From NCBI GenBank assembly GCA_025890175.1, contig JANPYM010000011.1:147669-211668 (forward strand): 64,000 nt of DNA. Reading direction: 5' to 3'. The stretch is from Ciborinia camelliae (Eukaryota; Ascomycota; Leotiomycetes; Helotiales; Sclerotiniaceae). This document shows positions 23,841 through 36,328 of the stretch, piece after piece. The position numbers were made by a program, and so were the translations under genes. The notes under the pieces are model-generated. The model ran no database searches. It worked only from the letters and a program-made list of their open reading frames with translations, and was not told the DNA's origin. Numbering within the stretch: the first letter of the stretch is position 1; the number at the start of each line of letters is the position of its first letter.

Positions 23841-24164
23841 GCGACATTATCTTAGCATATACGATGAGAAACCTTGTTACCCTTGGGCAAGATGATAGTT
23901 AACAGATGGTGGCATCCAATACGCATGACCTCGGGAATCCTTAGTATACAGGATGCATCTGAATCAGAACATATATACACGAGGCACCAATTGTTCCCAT
24001 TTCGCTGGCTTTCTCGTTGATTGTGAGCATTATACATTATCTATCAAAATTAATCCGCGCCGTACTCTTTTGTATTGTGATGACCTTGGCGCAAGAATTT
24101 CATTCCCTTATTATGTTGTTGCATACGCCCATTATATATCTTTCTCGCATCCTCGAGTTTGCTG

Positions 24165-26497
24165 CTAAAGACTTCCCGCTCTATCTGGTTTTTAGTATTT
24201 GACATATAAGTTGTCATTGACAAATAACTCACCTTCATCGTTTGAGAATGATACCTCGAGCCAACTAAGTTCTTTTGGGTTCTGGGGAAATTTCCAAGGT
24301 CCAATCTCTAGATCAACGCGGACAGCGTGAATTATAAAAACGCGAGGAAACTTGTCATCGGGCTTGCATTTTTTTCGGTCAAGCTTGGAGTTTTCTTCAA
24401 CTGCAAACTTTTTAGTAATGGGTTCGGATTTAGATTCTGTTTACTTACACTTGAATGCTAGGATTTGCCCTCGTTGGACCCTCTTATCTCTTGATGATGA
24501 CTCAACAAACATAATGACAAGCGGAGGAATAGGCATTTCTATGCTCAGGCCACTACCCTCATCAATAGTCGCAAGGTTTGAACCAGGAATAGCTTGTTGG
24601 GCCTTCAAAGTTGCTATGGAAGAAAAGGTAGTTCTACTTGTAGTCGAGAATGATGTCGATGCCCTTCGGAGCAAAGAGGTTGAGCCAGTTTTAGTAGAAT
24701 CATAGCTCCTGCCAAAGTCTTTGAGCCAAATTTGCAATCTTCCGGTGATTGCATTTTTGCTGTCGAATTGAAACTTTTCGAGGGTACGAAGTTTGATGCC
24801 GTGTTTGCTGCAAAATAATTAGCAAGCACCAGCATTCGAGAAGGTTGGTGGAACGAACAAATCTACTAAAACTTTGTATCCTGTTAGGGCCCTTAGAAAT
24901 CCTTTCAGACTTGTCGAGGTTTGGAATGATAAACAACCCGTCCCGGTCTCACTGCTTCCTGGCCTTTTTTTATCCATGATCAAATCACACAAGTGGACGT
25001 CGGGGGTAAGATAATTGGGTCGAATGGAAGCTCGCCGTAGATCTCTGAAGAAGAAATTAGAACATCAAAAATTAGACGAGACGATCTTATTGTTCAGACT
25101 TACACTTCTCTGAAGGCTCGAAGGCTTCTGGGCCAGAGATCTGGCTCCTCGTCAAAATCCAAAGTCAAAGCACCTTCTATATCTACTCGGACTTTGAGAA
25201 TATGACCGACTTGTTCGCCACCAAGTTCACTACCAATCATTAGCATATATACATGGTCATGACTTGAAAGTTCCAATTTATCATACCATTTAAAAACAAC
25301 TCCGTACTCATCGATGCCCATAGATTGAGTTGACCCCGTTGATATACTTTCATGACGATTTTGTGCTAGAGGTGGAGTCTGGGGAATCTGTGGCGTCGAT
25401 GGATGGGAACGTTGTATTTTAGTTATTTCCTTAACTTCATTGGGTTGGAGCCATTCTGTTTCTAGTTCGGTGAGGATGCCAAAAAGCAGCTGTAAATGGT
25501 CAATTTAGGTCGATTTAAGAACATGACACCACTCACAATTTCCAGCTCCGTTACATAATGACCTAGAGTAAAGCCCGTCTCTATGATATATAAATCTTCA
25601 GGGTGTTTGAAAAGGGTAGGAAATTGGCGGTATTCTCGAGAAGCTCGAGCGGCCATCAAGTAGTGTGAGCAAATCATAAGATGTATCCACCTATTGGAGG
25701 GCTCACAAGACTCCTCTTGCGCAATTTGTAGATTTTGGGTGAAACATTGAACGGAAGCTTGCCAAGATCTGGAAGAGACGTCACAAAGTCTATCTCCAGA
25801 AATATTGCTTAAGTATTCAGCATCGTTCAATTTGTTCCACTTGAATTTATGGTTGTAGCCGTCGAATCGGCTTGCCTCATGGCCCTGTCTCCCACATCTT
25901 TGTATTTCTATGTCGAGATAGCGCTCGATATTTCGCCATCTCCATTTTCTCCATTCGAGAGGAATAGCAGCCTCGACGTTTTCATCCCTGGGGAAATTGT
26001 CAGTTTCCGGCAGTCTATTGGTAGATAATGTAATGACTTACGGGTCAAAGCTACAGAGCAATACTCTCAGTTTGTGATTTTCGATAGCCATACGTTCCAT
26101 CACTATATTAAATGTTTCTGGTTTCCAAGGATAGACATTGGCGCTAGGCAGATAATTCTCGCCATCTTCCACTTCTATCAGATGTAATGTAGATTGGATA
26201 TTGCTGTGTATACTAATCAAAATGCGAGATAAATCTCCAGATGAACGATGATCGCCATTCTGGCCGGAGCTACGCTGAAATTCGTTGAGACGCGCATAAA
26301 TTGTCGACAGGTATCTTTTGAGCTCGTTAAGTTCCTCGTTCAAATCGTTCCCGGATATTGAAACGCGAGGATCTGTTGTGATATTAGAGAAGTACTGATA
26401 CTGCATGTAGGTGTTACATACGAGATAGAGATATACGAGTACGACAGTGAAGCTTATCGGCAAGGGCCCGCATGTGGTCAAAGAATTCCATCGTCAT
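24165..26497 (-). CDS. Hypothetical 8-exon protein, family not recognised
   Basis: Eight minus-strand exons: 26497-26437, 26372-26042, 25987-25537, 25489-25104, 25044-24859, 24807-24449, 24400-24233 and 24184-24165. They give 653 residues, with introns of 47-64 bp. The start is MTMEFFDHMRALADK. A second ATG six bases on is also possible. The N-terminal third is helical, with a Leu-rich segment around ELNELKRYLSTIYARLNEF. The middle holds RSWQASVQCFTQNLQIAQEE. The C-terminal half resembles fungal proteins in which a KHGIKLRTLEKFQFDSKN segment precedes a beta-rich tail. The general look is that of helical HET-domain-like or STAND-associated proteins of filamentous fungi, but I cannot name a domain. 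The junction at 24858/24859 (donor GTTCGT) is the least certain. The last exon codes only seven residues. Confidence 0.65.
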
Positions 26498-27192
26498 AAC
26501 CTTGCCCCTTGTTAAGAGATTTCCACAATATTGCACGGAATAGTATCATATTAAAGTAAAAAGAGAGCGACGGAGTTGACGGCAACAACAAAGGGCAGAA
26601 TGGTGGTTGGAGGCGAGAATAAAAGTTGTATAAACCAGAAATATTTGTCCCAATATGCAGTCTGCAGCCCTGTTCACAACCCTAGCTACCCACAGCTGCT
26701 ACCTGATCCCCACCATCCGCTTATCGTACCGCTGTAGCCCGCTAAAATTATGATCTGGAGACTTTTATTGTGCGGCTCAATACCCAGACTTGGGGTCAAA
26801 TCCTGCTCCATATTTATCACTTTCAGATGAATAGTTTAAGCCCGGTAAAGCTATTGATTATGTGTGTTACGAGAGAGAGGCATGGGGCGCAGCCAATGAC
26901 CTTACTCGAGTAACCCCCCTGCAACACCCTTCTTTCGTAAATGTGACCGTAATCTCACTCATTTTGTGAACTTAGCTTCTTGGTCTTATCTAAATCCGAA
27001 GGATGTCGAGAATGGGGCTGTCGCACAAAATAGCTCACCGACGCCCTTACTGGGGCCAGGCATGGCTCAAATACTTCACAGCGGCCATGCCAAATGCTTC
27101 TTTAGATTTGAAGCAATTTTCGTTTCGCTGTACCCAGTCGCTCTTCTTCTGCGAAGAACCAACGCCTTCTCGACAATCAGAAACTCCGATTC
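26498..27192. promoter_or_regulatory. Intergenic region between divergent genes
   Basis: It holds the promoters of the 8-exon gene (minus) and the amino-acid permease (plus). No gene or specific regulatory motif is seen. Confidence 0.4.
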
Positions 27193-29401
27193 ATGGCGGG
27201 GCATTCGTTGCCACAGGGCTCACAAAGCATGGCGATTAGCTCGGAAAGTTTGCATCGAGACAGGAGCAATATCAGTCTGGGTGGTGTCAGTCTTGATGAT
27301 TTGAGGTACTTGAACGAAGGCGAGGCGGTTGGGAATCCCTCGAAGGAATTCACGAAATCCCCAGAAGATAAAGATTTGTTAAGCCGATTTCAAGTAGCAT
27401 GTATCATAGTCAATCGCATGATGGGTATACTACTCCCCTTGAACCAGCTCTCATCTGCCATGGTCAGTACTAACAACCATAAGGAACGGGAATTTTCGAA
27501 TCTCCAACGACTATAATACAGCAAGATCGGAACATCGGGGCCAGTCTCATCCTCTGGAGCTTAGGATTTATAGCCAGCATGGCTGGCACGCTGATGTACG
27601 TCGAGTATGGTCTTACGATTCCACGACGAAAAATGGCTGGCGAGGTCCAAGCTGTCCCAAGAAGGTATACTCTTGTTGAAGTTCGGTTTGCGACAGGAGG
27701 CTGATCAATTTAGTGGTGGTGAACTGAACTACCTCAAATTCCTGGCGAAACATCCTAAATACATGGCTATCTGCATGTTCGGCTTCATATTTGTCGTAGT
27801 TGGAAATTCTGCCGCCAATTGTGTATCATTTGGAGTCCATGTCCTTGCAGCAGCAGGAATCAACAATCCACAAAAAGGCGCGGTTCAAGGGATTGCACTT
27901 GGTACCGCCTGGCTCGTTACATTGTTGCATGCGCTAGGTAGAATGTTCGGTGTTCACTTGAACAGTGTTTTCGCTGTCACCAAGGTTTCCATGCTTATTA
28001 TGATTATAATCTTGGGTTTCATAGTTCTAAATAATCATACTGATCATCTCCACCGAGACCCACTGTCGTACACGAATCTTAACCCGAAGACTAGTTTCAA
28101 ACAACTCGGAACAGGGGACCATGCTCGTGGATTTGCGGCCGCATACTTGAATATTATCTTTACATGCGGTGGTTGGAACCAAGCAAACTATGTAGGTATT
28201 GTGTTGACCGTTTCTTTTGGTCTAGCTAACTAGCTCTAGGTGCTTGGTGAAATCAAAAAGCCAACCTCGAGATTTAGAGGAATATCATTATGGACAGTTG
28301 GTACAATGTGCCTTCTGTACTTGTTGACGAACATATCATATGTTTGTACAAACTTTGATAGACCTTTGAAATTAGACTGACATCGAATCCAGATGATAGT
28401 AGTGCCCTTGCCTCAGGACGGAAACTTCATCGATGGCGAAACAGTCATTGAACAGTTCTTTAAACTGACAATTGGCCAGGCTTGGAATGAAAGGCGTGCG
28501 ATCCAACTCATGAATGCATGTCTAGCAGTCTCGAGCTTAGGTAACGTCATCGTCACTACCTTTACCGCCGCTCGTGTCAAGCAGGAAATCGCAAAGGAAG
28601 GAATACTTCCCTTTTCTTTAATCTTCGCCAAAAATGTCAACATCATCGAATGGGCAACTAAGAAATTCAAGCGGTCGGAACAGGTCGCGGAGCCTGTTGA
28701 AACCTTAGTGCAAGGAACGGTCACGAGCACCCCAGAGCGGGCCAAATTTGAACCTATACCGTTCCCTGCTCTTGTGCTTCATTGCTCATTCTCCACGATC
28801 CTGATTCTTGCATCAATTCGTGTTCCTCAATCAAAGGATGCTTATCCATTGCTTGTTGGTAAGTGAACCATCACATATCACTTTCGAACTTTCCCTTTCC
28901 CGAAATACATGCTGACAATGTCGGGCAGGTATATACACGTACCCGATTGATGCAATGGTTGCGATATGTCTTAGTTTTGGAATAATATGGATGCGCTCAA
29001 GCCAATCTTCTGAATGGAACACATACTCTACCTCCAATCGATGGTTCAGCCTCGCAACAGCTATTGTTGTTTTCGTTGCCAACTCATTCCCCGTTGCTGC
29101 GTTATGGATTCCCGAATCAACTCTCGGTAGTTCTGTGCCTTGGTACATTGTTCCTACAATAGGGTGGACATTGGTTTTGGGTGGCTTTATCTATTATCTG
29201 GTCTTCCGTTTCGTGGTTCCTTTGTTAAAAGGTGGTGCTGTGTTGGAAGTGAAGAGAGACCCAGTCATCGGCATCGATGATGAAGGTCACTTTGTACAAC
29301 ATGGTGAGATGGTCTATCAGAAATGGTCAGTGCCTGAAGATGAAGATCTACCATACCGGAGTGGTCATAATGGTGAGATTGAACTCAAACAACTCCATTA
29401 A
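27193..29401 (+). CDS. Amino-acid permease, MUP1/LAT-like (APC superfamily)
   Basis: Six exons (27193-27424, 27484-27664, 27714-28191, 28240-28341, 28393-28858 and 28929-29401; introns 48-70 bp) encode 643 residues. This is an integral plasma-membrane importer of amino acids, in the APC family branch that includes the yeast methionine permeases Mup1/Mup3 and LAT-like carriers. A cytosolic N-terminus of about 75 residues precedes TM1, which carries the unwound-helix motif GTGIFESP (about 78-85). The PRSGGELNYLKF loop follows TM2, the usual signature of this branch. About twelve hydrophobic segments follow, ending in a hydrophilic, acidic tail (DDEGHFVQHGEMVYQKW). All key features look intact. 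Substrate choice cannot be read from the sequence. It lies between the NLR cluster and the protease/gasdermin pair, with no obvious functional link to either. Confidence 0.9.
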
Positions 29402-31926
29402 TATGAGCAGTGAGTGTATTGTCTTTATTAGAAAGTTTCTTTATCAGTTGTCCGCAATAATATAGTTGTATTATAATATTTGTATAACAATATGTACACC
29501 ACAAACTATGGCACACAGTTTGGCACACAGTTTCGTATCCACTTAGTCAATATAATATATTTTTTCAAAGTGAACATACTATGAACGGAGAAGTGTCGAT
29601 AATTTGCAAAGTCGGTAGAAGTACCCACGTAGCGCTAAACGCGCGCCAATCACTTAGTGAATACCTACTATCATGTGGCCACGGTCACTCAGGAATACTA
29701 CAACTTTGACCCCATTTCCTCCATCCAATATCAACAACGAATATCTCAAAATGACCGAGAATTCATTCTGAAAGCTGCAATGTCTAATGGACAATGTTAA
29801 TCTCTGGTAGAGTTGCAGACCAGAAAAATGGTATTTTCATACAGCGATTCTTCCGATTCGACCTGCCATTAGTTTCCATACGGGAATTGACATCTTCCCT
29901 CGCTGAAATCGCAAATAAAATTGGCTTTGATATGCCTTCTTCTTAGAGAGACGCCCTGATACTTAATCACCGAGCTTCTTCTTGATCTATTCTATCGAGC
30001 CGCAAGTGTGGGCATTGGCGACTTCAGATCTCTTAATGCTGTAGGTTCTCCAAGTGTTGGCCTTCTGCCATGAGACTTCACAATTGAGATGCCAGTCATG
30101 CAAGGAGGGCATGGCGGGTATAAATATTGGAGTAGAGCTCCCATTTACGTCTTGAAATTGAGACCAATATCTACAACAATTTCTCTACCGGTACTCAGTT
30201 TATCACCTTTCCTCAATCTCTGTCTCCGAAGCTCCTTTCACTGACCGCATCTTCATCACATTCGATACACTCATCTCAGATATCATCGGTATTGACATCG
30301 GCGTAAAAGCTCTAACCGCCACCCTCAACTCCCAAGAATGGAAATATTCTTGATGCTGCTCTCGCCGCCATCCGCATAGAAAATCTCAAAGAATATGTCG
30401 ATGCAAATCTAGCTACCACGGTCAACTTAACAACTGAAACGAATTGTTGATTTTAAATCTTCTGGCATTAGCGTTGATATCTCTACATCTGTCCAACTGT
30501 TAAAATTGAACAACATAGATTTCACCGCGAGTGAGCTTACGACTGTTTTTTGGGAGGGTTTAAGTTCCTGAATAATAAGCAAGTGCTGCTTTGGTTGCGA
30601 AGACTGCGGCTGATGTTATTCCAAGGGTGCTTGCAGTGCTCGATGATGCTTTGCAGAATGGCCTTGACTATTTTTCTTCTCGAGATACTGGTTGTTTCTG
30701 GGCGTATAAGTCCTGTTTTTGCAGAAATGATACCAATCTGAGACCAAATTGCGATTCCTTTCATTAAATCTCGTTGATGGGCAGGACTTGGATTAAGGAC
30801 TTGAATATAATGCGCTCAACTTTTCATAATCTACAAGCCTTCAGAATCATGATCATCATAGTTTGAAATTTTCAAGGAATAATCTCCCAATCAAGTCTTT
30901 TAACTTTCCCTCGTACCGTCTCTATGAAGCTTTCACTTCATCTCGTCTCTTGTCTCTTTTATTCCTATGACGATTCTATACATCCATAGAAATACCCTTC
31001 ATTTATCAGAGACAAAATATCTGATCTATGACTTATATTATGATCTTAGGTCAATAAAGAACCGATGTAACATTCTCTTCATTTTCTAACTTCATTCACA
31101 CGAACATGTTGCTATTTTTGGAAGAGTCTCTTACTTGGTTGCACGGTTTCATGTATATGCACATTAATACCAAGGCCCCTTTATTTGAAAGCTCCCGTTT
31201 GGTGCTAATTGGCTGCATAGCCATGGCATTTCCCATATTTAGTCTAGTCCATTATTCAAATGATCTTTTGCATCGAGTTCTCGATTTTCGGAATTCCCCC
31301 TCAAGCAATACAAGAATTAGAATGAGCTTTTATTTTCTTGTGCATTGTTGATTCTCTGCTTTCACCATATCAGTAATTCCCAAGAAGGTTTTCTTCCCTT
31401 TTTGCATGTTTATCAGCATTATGCATCATTCCGTGGAGTATTTTATACTGTAACTGGAATGCCAATGATTTTGTTCCATTGCAGACATTTGTTTCACGGC
31501 CTCAATAGAGAATATTAGCTCAGTGGTCACCACTTTATCAATTAATGAAGTATAGTGCAACTCGGAATTGTACAGAGACGAACGCATGATTGTGTTTAGT
31601 TGTGTGACAAAACGGCAGAAAAAATGGCACATAGCGTATACAAAAGATCCCACAACATGAAGTTGGGCAGCTTTGCGTTGGGGCTACCAAGCCTTTCAAT
31701 GTATATCTCATTCAACTGAGCAATTTGTTATCCGATATTACTTATAGCCTCCAGCCTTTCCCCTTTGATTTTTCCCTATAAAATCACAGTCTTCACATAT
31801 CCTTCCTTATAAAAGACAATTATTGCATTTGATGACAACGCAGCCTTATCAACCTCTACGAAGCTCTTCTTAGTCATCGTAATTTTCTCTCTCATGAGTT
31901 GAATTTTCTTCCTATTGAATTCCAGG
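29402..31926. other. Mostly non-coding region with one gene remnant
   Basis: No intact gene seen. A remnant with broken frames lies at 30240-30770 (separate entry). Elsewhere only short antisense or shadow frames occur. Confidence 0.5.
30240..30770 (+). pseudogene. Broken small helical-protein gene, possibly secreted surface-protein type
   Basis: Successive protein-like segments on the plus strand change frame. VKALTATLNSQEW ends in a stop at about 30351. Then, one base shifted, comes a segment starting NILDAALAAIRIENL. Then VDFKSSGISVDISTSVQLLK runs to a stop at about 30570. Then AALVAKTAADVIPRVLAVLD follows in another frame. The helical, Ala/Leu/Asp/Thr-rich composition recalls HsbA/cell-wall galactomannoprotein-like proteins, but that is a weak resemblance. 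At least three frame breaks or stops make it a likely dead gene. Confidence 0.35.
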
Positions 31927-33313
31927 ATGCCTTCCTCCTCAGAATTAGAAGAAAAAAAAGGTCGATGGGTATGGATCTGCTGCCGCTGCGAAAACCGCCA
32001 TAGGAAATACCCATTCCCGGCACATGTCAGGTCTTGTGCAGTTTGTAATCACGCACGATGCAGAGATTGTCCATTCACGCATTTGAAACAAGGCCACTGT
32101 CAAGGCAAACTCATTACGACTGCGGAGTCCCAATTTGAAAACTTATCAGCGGATGATCTCCGTGATAACCATTTTACTTATGACTACGATCATTATTACG
32201 GTATTGAGTCTGCACCAGAAGATGTGTACCAGGCCCACGATTCACAACTCATGTATTTGCCTGCAGATGACTCTAAGTATGTGCTTGGAACTGCCTGTAC
32301 TTTCGTTCATACTGACACTTTTGGCAGAATAACGTCAGCAACCAATTATTTCCGAAACCTAGAAAAAATTGCAGAGATTGTGGAAAAAGGAAGGTATGTC
32401 GGAGGTATTCCGATCAAGGTTGCAATTCTTGATACAGGAATACATCCTTCGCACCCGGTCTTTCAATCAATCCGCGAATATAAGAATTTTATCAACCCCT
32501 CTTCTGGACCTGAAGACTATGAGTCTACGCGTCATGGTTCCAGTATGGTTTATTTGCTCCACAAAGTAGCACCTTCTGTTGAGATATATTTTGCTCGTGT
32601 ATTCGGCAATGGACCTATAAAATCGGATTCTGCTATCCCTGTTGCCAATGTATGTCTCCACTTCCATGACTCTGTAAGCACCGAACTAATATGGCCACTG
32701 AAAGGCATTGATTCATGCTAGAGATGTGTGGAAAGTGGACATCATTTCTATGTCATTTGGATTCAAGGATGAGAAAAAAGAATTTCTCAAGGCCATTAAT
32801 GATACCTTACATACCTTGATATTTGCATCTGCCTCAAATTATGGTGCAAACGAGAATCCTCCAATTCGATTCCCGGCGCGAGTGAAAGATCGAGTAATTT
32901 GCCTCAATTCGGCAGATGGTAATGGAAGTCCCTCGGATTGCAACCCTCCTGCCAACGATAAACGGGAAAACTTCACTGCTCTAGGAGAGGGTGTGCGGTT
33001 GAGCGAAGAGGTCATTCAACCGGCTAGAGGGACTAATAGTAATTGTGTCATGGGATCATCAATAGCAACGGTAATTACAGCGGGAATAGCAGCACTTGTA
33101 CTCGAGTTTGCAAGACAAGAAGATTATGTCCCAATCCGGTGTTTAGAATCTATCAAGACCCACTCTGGCATGTCTGCTGTTTTACGCGCCATGACTAAGG
33201 GTGGCGAGAAAGGCGGTTTCAACTTCATAGCTCCTGGGAAAGTTTTCCTAAACTGCAATTCATCAGTTACACGCGAGCGTATATCTAAGGCTCTGGAGGA
33301 AAGAAATCATTGA
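31927..33313 (+). CDS. Subtilisin-like S8 peptidase with N-terminal Cys/His-rich segment
   Basis: Two exons, 31927-32649 and 32705-33313 (55-bp intron, donor GTATGT, branch ACTAAT, acceptor AAAG), encode 443 residues. The full subtilase triad is present: Asp169 in AILDTGIHPSHP, His203 in STRHGSSM and Ser360 in VMGSSIATVITAGIAAL, with oxyanion Asn286 in SASNYG. There is no signal peptide or I9 propeptide. Instead residues about 15-60 hold a Cys/His-rich pattern (CCRC...CAVC...CRDC...H...H.C) like a small zinc-binding module common in leotiomycete proteins. So the enzyme is probably cytosolic and not a digestive secreted protease. It reads towards the gasdermin-like gene 537 bp downstream, the arrangement known for het-Q2/het-Q1. 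A short 5' exon upstream of 31927 cannot be excluded. Confidence 0.85.
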
Positions 33314-33850
33314 CGACCTAGACATTTGGTTATGTTCATTAGTCATCAAAATCGTATCTCATGTAGGTTTGATGCAATATATACTTACTAGTTCTACGAT
33401 CCTTCACTGTCAAAATTCCTGCAAAAGGTCTCAATAAGAGCGTCAGAAAACCAATATCCCGAGTGTAGCTCGGAAATAGGACCTTGTGCTACTTATACCA
33501 CAATTTATGGATGCTGAACGTCGTAGAAAGTCTCCGAGAAGTCCAATCAGTGCTTTTCTCAATACCGATTGACCTTTATTAATGTACAGGAACTTTTATG
33601 TAGGCTACAAGCCTACCTGCATGCTTTTAAATTATTCATAGACTCATCATATGCAGTGTTCTGAAATGTCACCAACCATTAAAGAAAACGTTTCCGAAGA
33701 AAATTACACAGCTTTTAAGATGAAAACAGCGCTTTTTGAGTGATTGTGGCGTCAATCATACTTACTCTCGATTATATCACAATCATTCCTCGTTCATTCG
33801 AATTACAAGTATTCTCAAGTCATTTCAATTTTCTATCATCATTCCCCACA

Positions 33851-34703
33851 ATGACAGAAAAATCCTGGTTTCCCCTTCGCTACAAACATTTCTCATCCAA
33901 TGGACCAATCCAACTGGGTCAAATAAATCATAGAGAACCCCAAAGAACCTCACCAACCTATCGACTTCAGCGGCCCAACTCCCTTCCCATCTAGCATGCC
34001 AATCCACTCTGCCATGGAAAAACATTTTTCGCGAAGTATTTCCGGGACGATGGAGGGGGATGCGTCACTTTCTTCTAAGATTGATGCATTCCCTATTGGC
34101 GCATCTATGCGGGCTGAGTTTGAGAAAGTTATATACAACCATGCCGAATTTGAAACGCTAGAGACGAAAATCATCATCCCTACGACTGAATACATCGTCG
34201 GAAGTATGGCACGACCAAATATCAAGAAATATCTGGGCAATGGTGTATTCCGCAAAAAGATTTACATGATCACTGGGCTGAAAATCGCACGCAAAGGAAA
34301 GGTATCGAGTGGGAATAATAGTGGTGGAGGAGGAGGATCGCAGCTTGGCATTCAACCGACACCTATGATACCTCGGTTATTGGGGCTCGATGTCAAATAT
34401 AAAAGAGGGGTTGATGAAGAATCGAGTTCGAGCGCAACAGATTTTATCTGGGCATTTAATTTGAGACGAATTTATTATCGCAGAGGATTGCTCGTGAAGA
34501 GTGATATCTTTGCCGATGGTGCAACGTTTACAATGAGGGAAGGGAGACCACAGGATGAGTATGAGCAGGGACCGCTTGCCAATGACACTGAAATTACTGT
34601 GCAGGGTATGGATGAGAATGACTTCCATGGAGACTCGGACAAGGTCAATCAGGTTGTGAATCTTGGAAATGGAGAGACGTTGATTATTTTGGAAAAGATG
34701 TAA
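33851..34703 (+). pseudogene. Fungal gasdermin-like (RCD-1/HET-Q1-type) gene with a 5' frameshift
   Basis: Fungal gasdermin-like proteins are cytosolic and oligomerise into membrane pores after proteolytic release, killing the cell. The main open frame, 33996-34703 (235 codons), shows the family look: alternating beta-strand-like segments including MITGLKIARKG and FIWAFNLRRIYYRRG, a Gly-rich GGGGGS loop, and an acidic C-terminal tail. A second frame begins at ATG 33851 with the N-terminal pattern expected of the family (WFPLRYKHFSSNGPIQLG), but it is thrown out of frame at 33921-33928. There AAAT occurs twice in tandem, a net 4-bp insertion, and that frame ends at a stop near 33995. No intron large enough to bridge it is seen. 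So the allele is broken, or starts at the internal ATG 33996 and lacks about 48 N-terminal codons, or contains a sequencing error. Identification rests on pattern recognition plus the neighbouring S8 peptidase. Confidence 0.62.
33921..33928 (+). repeat. AAAT tandem duplication at the frame break
   Basis: Two adjacent copies of AAAT. The net 4-bp gain accounts exactly for the +1 frame difference between the 33851 and 33996 frames. It looks like replication slippage or a small duplication footprint. Confidence 0.7.
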
Positions 34704-36328
34704 CGTGACTGCCTGTATTTTCGGCTACTAGATATTGGAATCAAAATCCGACTCACTTTATTTTTTCCTCATGGGATTCTATGTCGATAGTGGTTACTGG
34801 AAGTAATAACTGCATTATTAATCAGAATTAACCTCCCTTACTCCCCTCCCCTTAACCCCTATAAACCCTAATGATTTATATGCTCCGCGGCAAAGACCAT
34901 CTCCAATTTCCAAATTTCTCAGTCCTTTATTACAATTCTTTTCCTCCTGCGTAATTCGGCAGTGCCATTCCCATTATATTTTTTCTTGATCGGATAACAC
35001 TGCTACACCAACTACCAATCAGCTAAGCGAAATGTACAGTTACAAGAAGCGAATAAGTGCCTCGGCCAATCTTACCAAATCTAAATCTATAGACTATAAA
35101 AGCCCACATCATAAGTGAGACTCCGTATTTAAGTATCGATAAACTTTCCGAATCATTTAAGGGATAGCATTAACGTAAAGAGGTTTCTTGAAAATTAGTT
35201 TCTCCCACTTGAGTTCTATATTTCCTGTCATACGCGTCATATGGGATCATGAAGGTGAAATCGTAGATATGCAATGTGATAAAAGAACTATGCTAAGGAG
35301 GAAAGGATCCTCTTGGAAAGAACACTATCTAATATAGAGGAGATCACGTGACTGTCATTCACTAGGCGGGGGCCTTGGCGTGACAGTGTATAACGAGCAG
35401 AATCTGGATAGCGTTTGGGTCTAGGTACATCTTTCAAGCACCGAATGATCTCGATGAGGAGCTCATTTGCAATTTGTCGATAGACATTGTTTTTTTTGTG
35501 CTTAAAAGGCGGCAGGTTTGAGTAGAGTTGATAATTTTCGCAGACTTGGATGGTAGTTGAGCCCTTTCAGTCGAGAAATAGAAGATGAGTTTAGCATATT
35601 TGGGTAAACAGATTTTACCTTAAAAGAAAGTTTTTTTTTTCCTTTTCATGACAGTAATCTTTATGTGTAACATGAGCAGTGTTCTTCCGAGTGTTGCTTT
35701 CTTTTTGTGTCGTTCCGCTTATACCAAAAAGAAAATGGCATCCCCTTACCCAAATAAAAACAATCGATCTTTGCCTTTCTGAGTCTATCTGGGAAAAAGA
35801 AAAGAATACAGAGAGAATATCATTATTAGGCTTCATTTAGATTCCTAAAAAGCTTTCATACAGAAAACATGAATATTGACTAGCGAATCACTCAAATCCC
35901 CCCCCCTTTCTTCCCAAAAGGAATCCTTTCCAATCAATATCACTATTCAATTATCTCAACCCGACTTTCCTTACACTGATCCCGCAGTCTAGGTAACTTT
36001 GATCCGTTTGTCGAGAGAAATTGATGGCGTTGGAAAGCTAGTTTGATTGTTCCAAGACTTGGTGCCTACCCATTTCAATTATCTGAATTAAAAGCCATCG
36101 ATATCTGGCATGAAATCCCCGCGAGTAATAGTCGTGATGGTTGCATCAATACCCAATAAATACCCTGAAATTAACCAGCGCCCACTATCTTTTCCCATAT
36201 TTTAATGTGTGTAGATATCGTGTAAGATGACGAGCACTTCTGGGCCTTAAATTTGTGCTTCTATTTGTATCGGAAGAACTACAGGCATTTCCTTGAAATA
36301 AAGCCGTGAGAAGAGAATCCGGAATAGC
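34704..36328. other. Intergenic, nothing recognised
   Basis: No supportable gene. AT-rich with several homopolymer runs (for example T11 near 35629). Confidence 0.5.

Noticed and set aside
26740..26812. Possible tRNA suggested by GGGTCAAATCC near 26794
   Set aside because: No matching acceptor stem, D-arm or A-box at the right distance.
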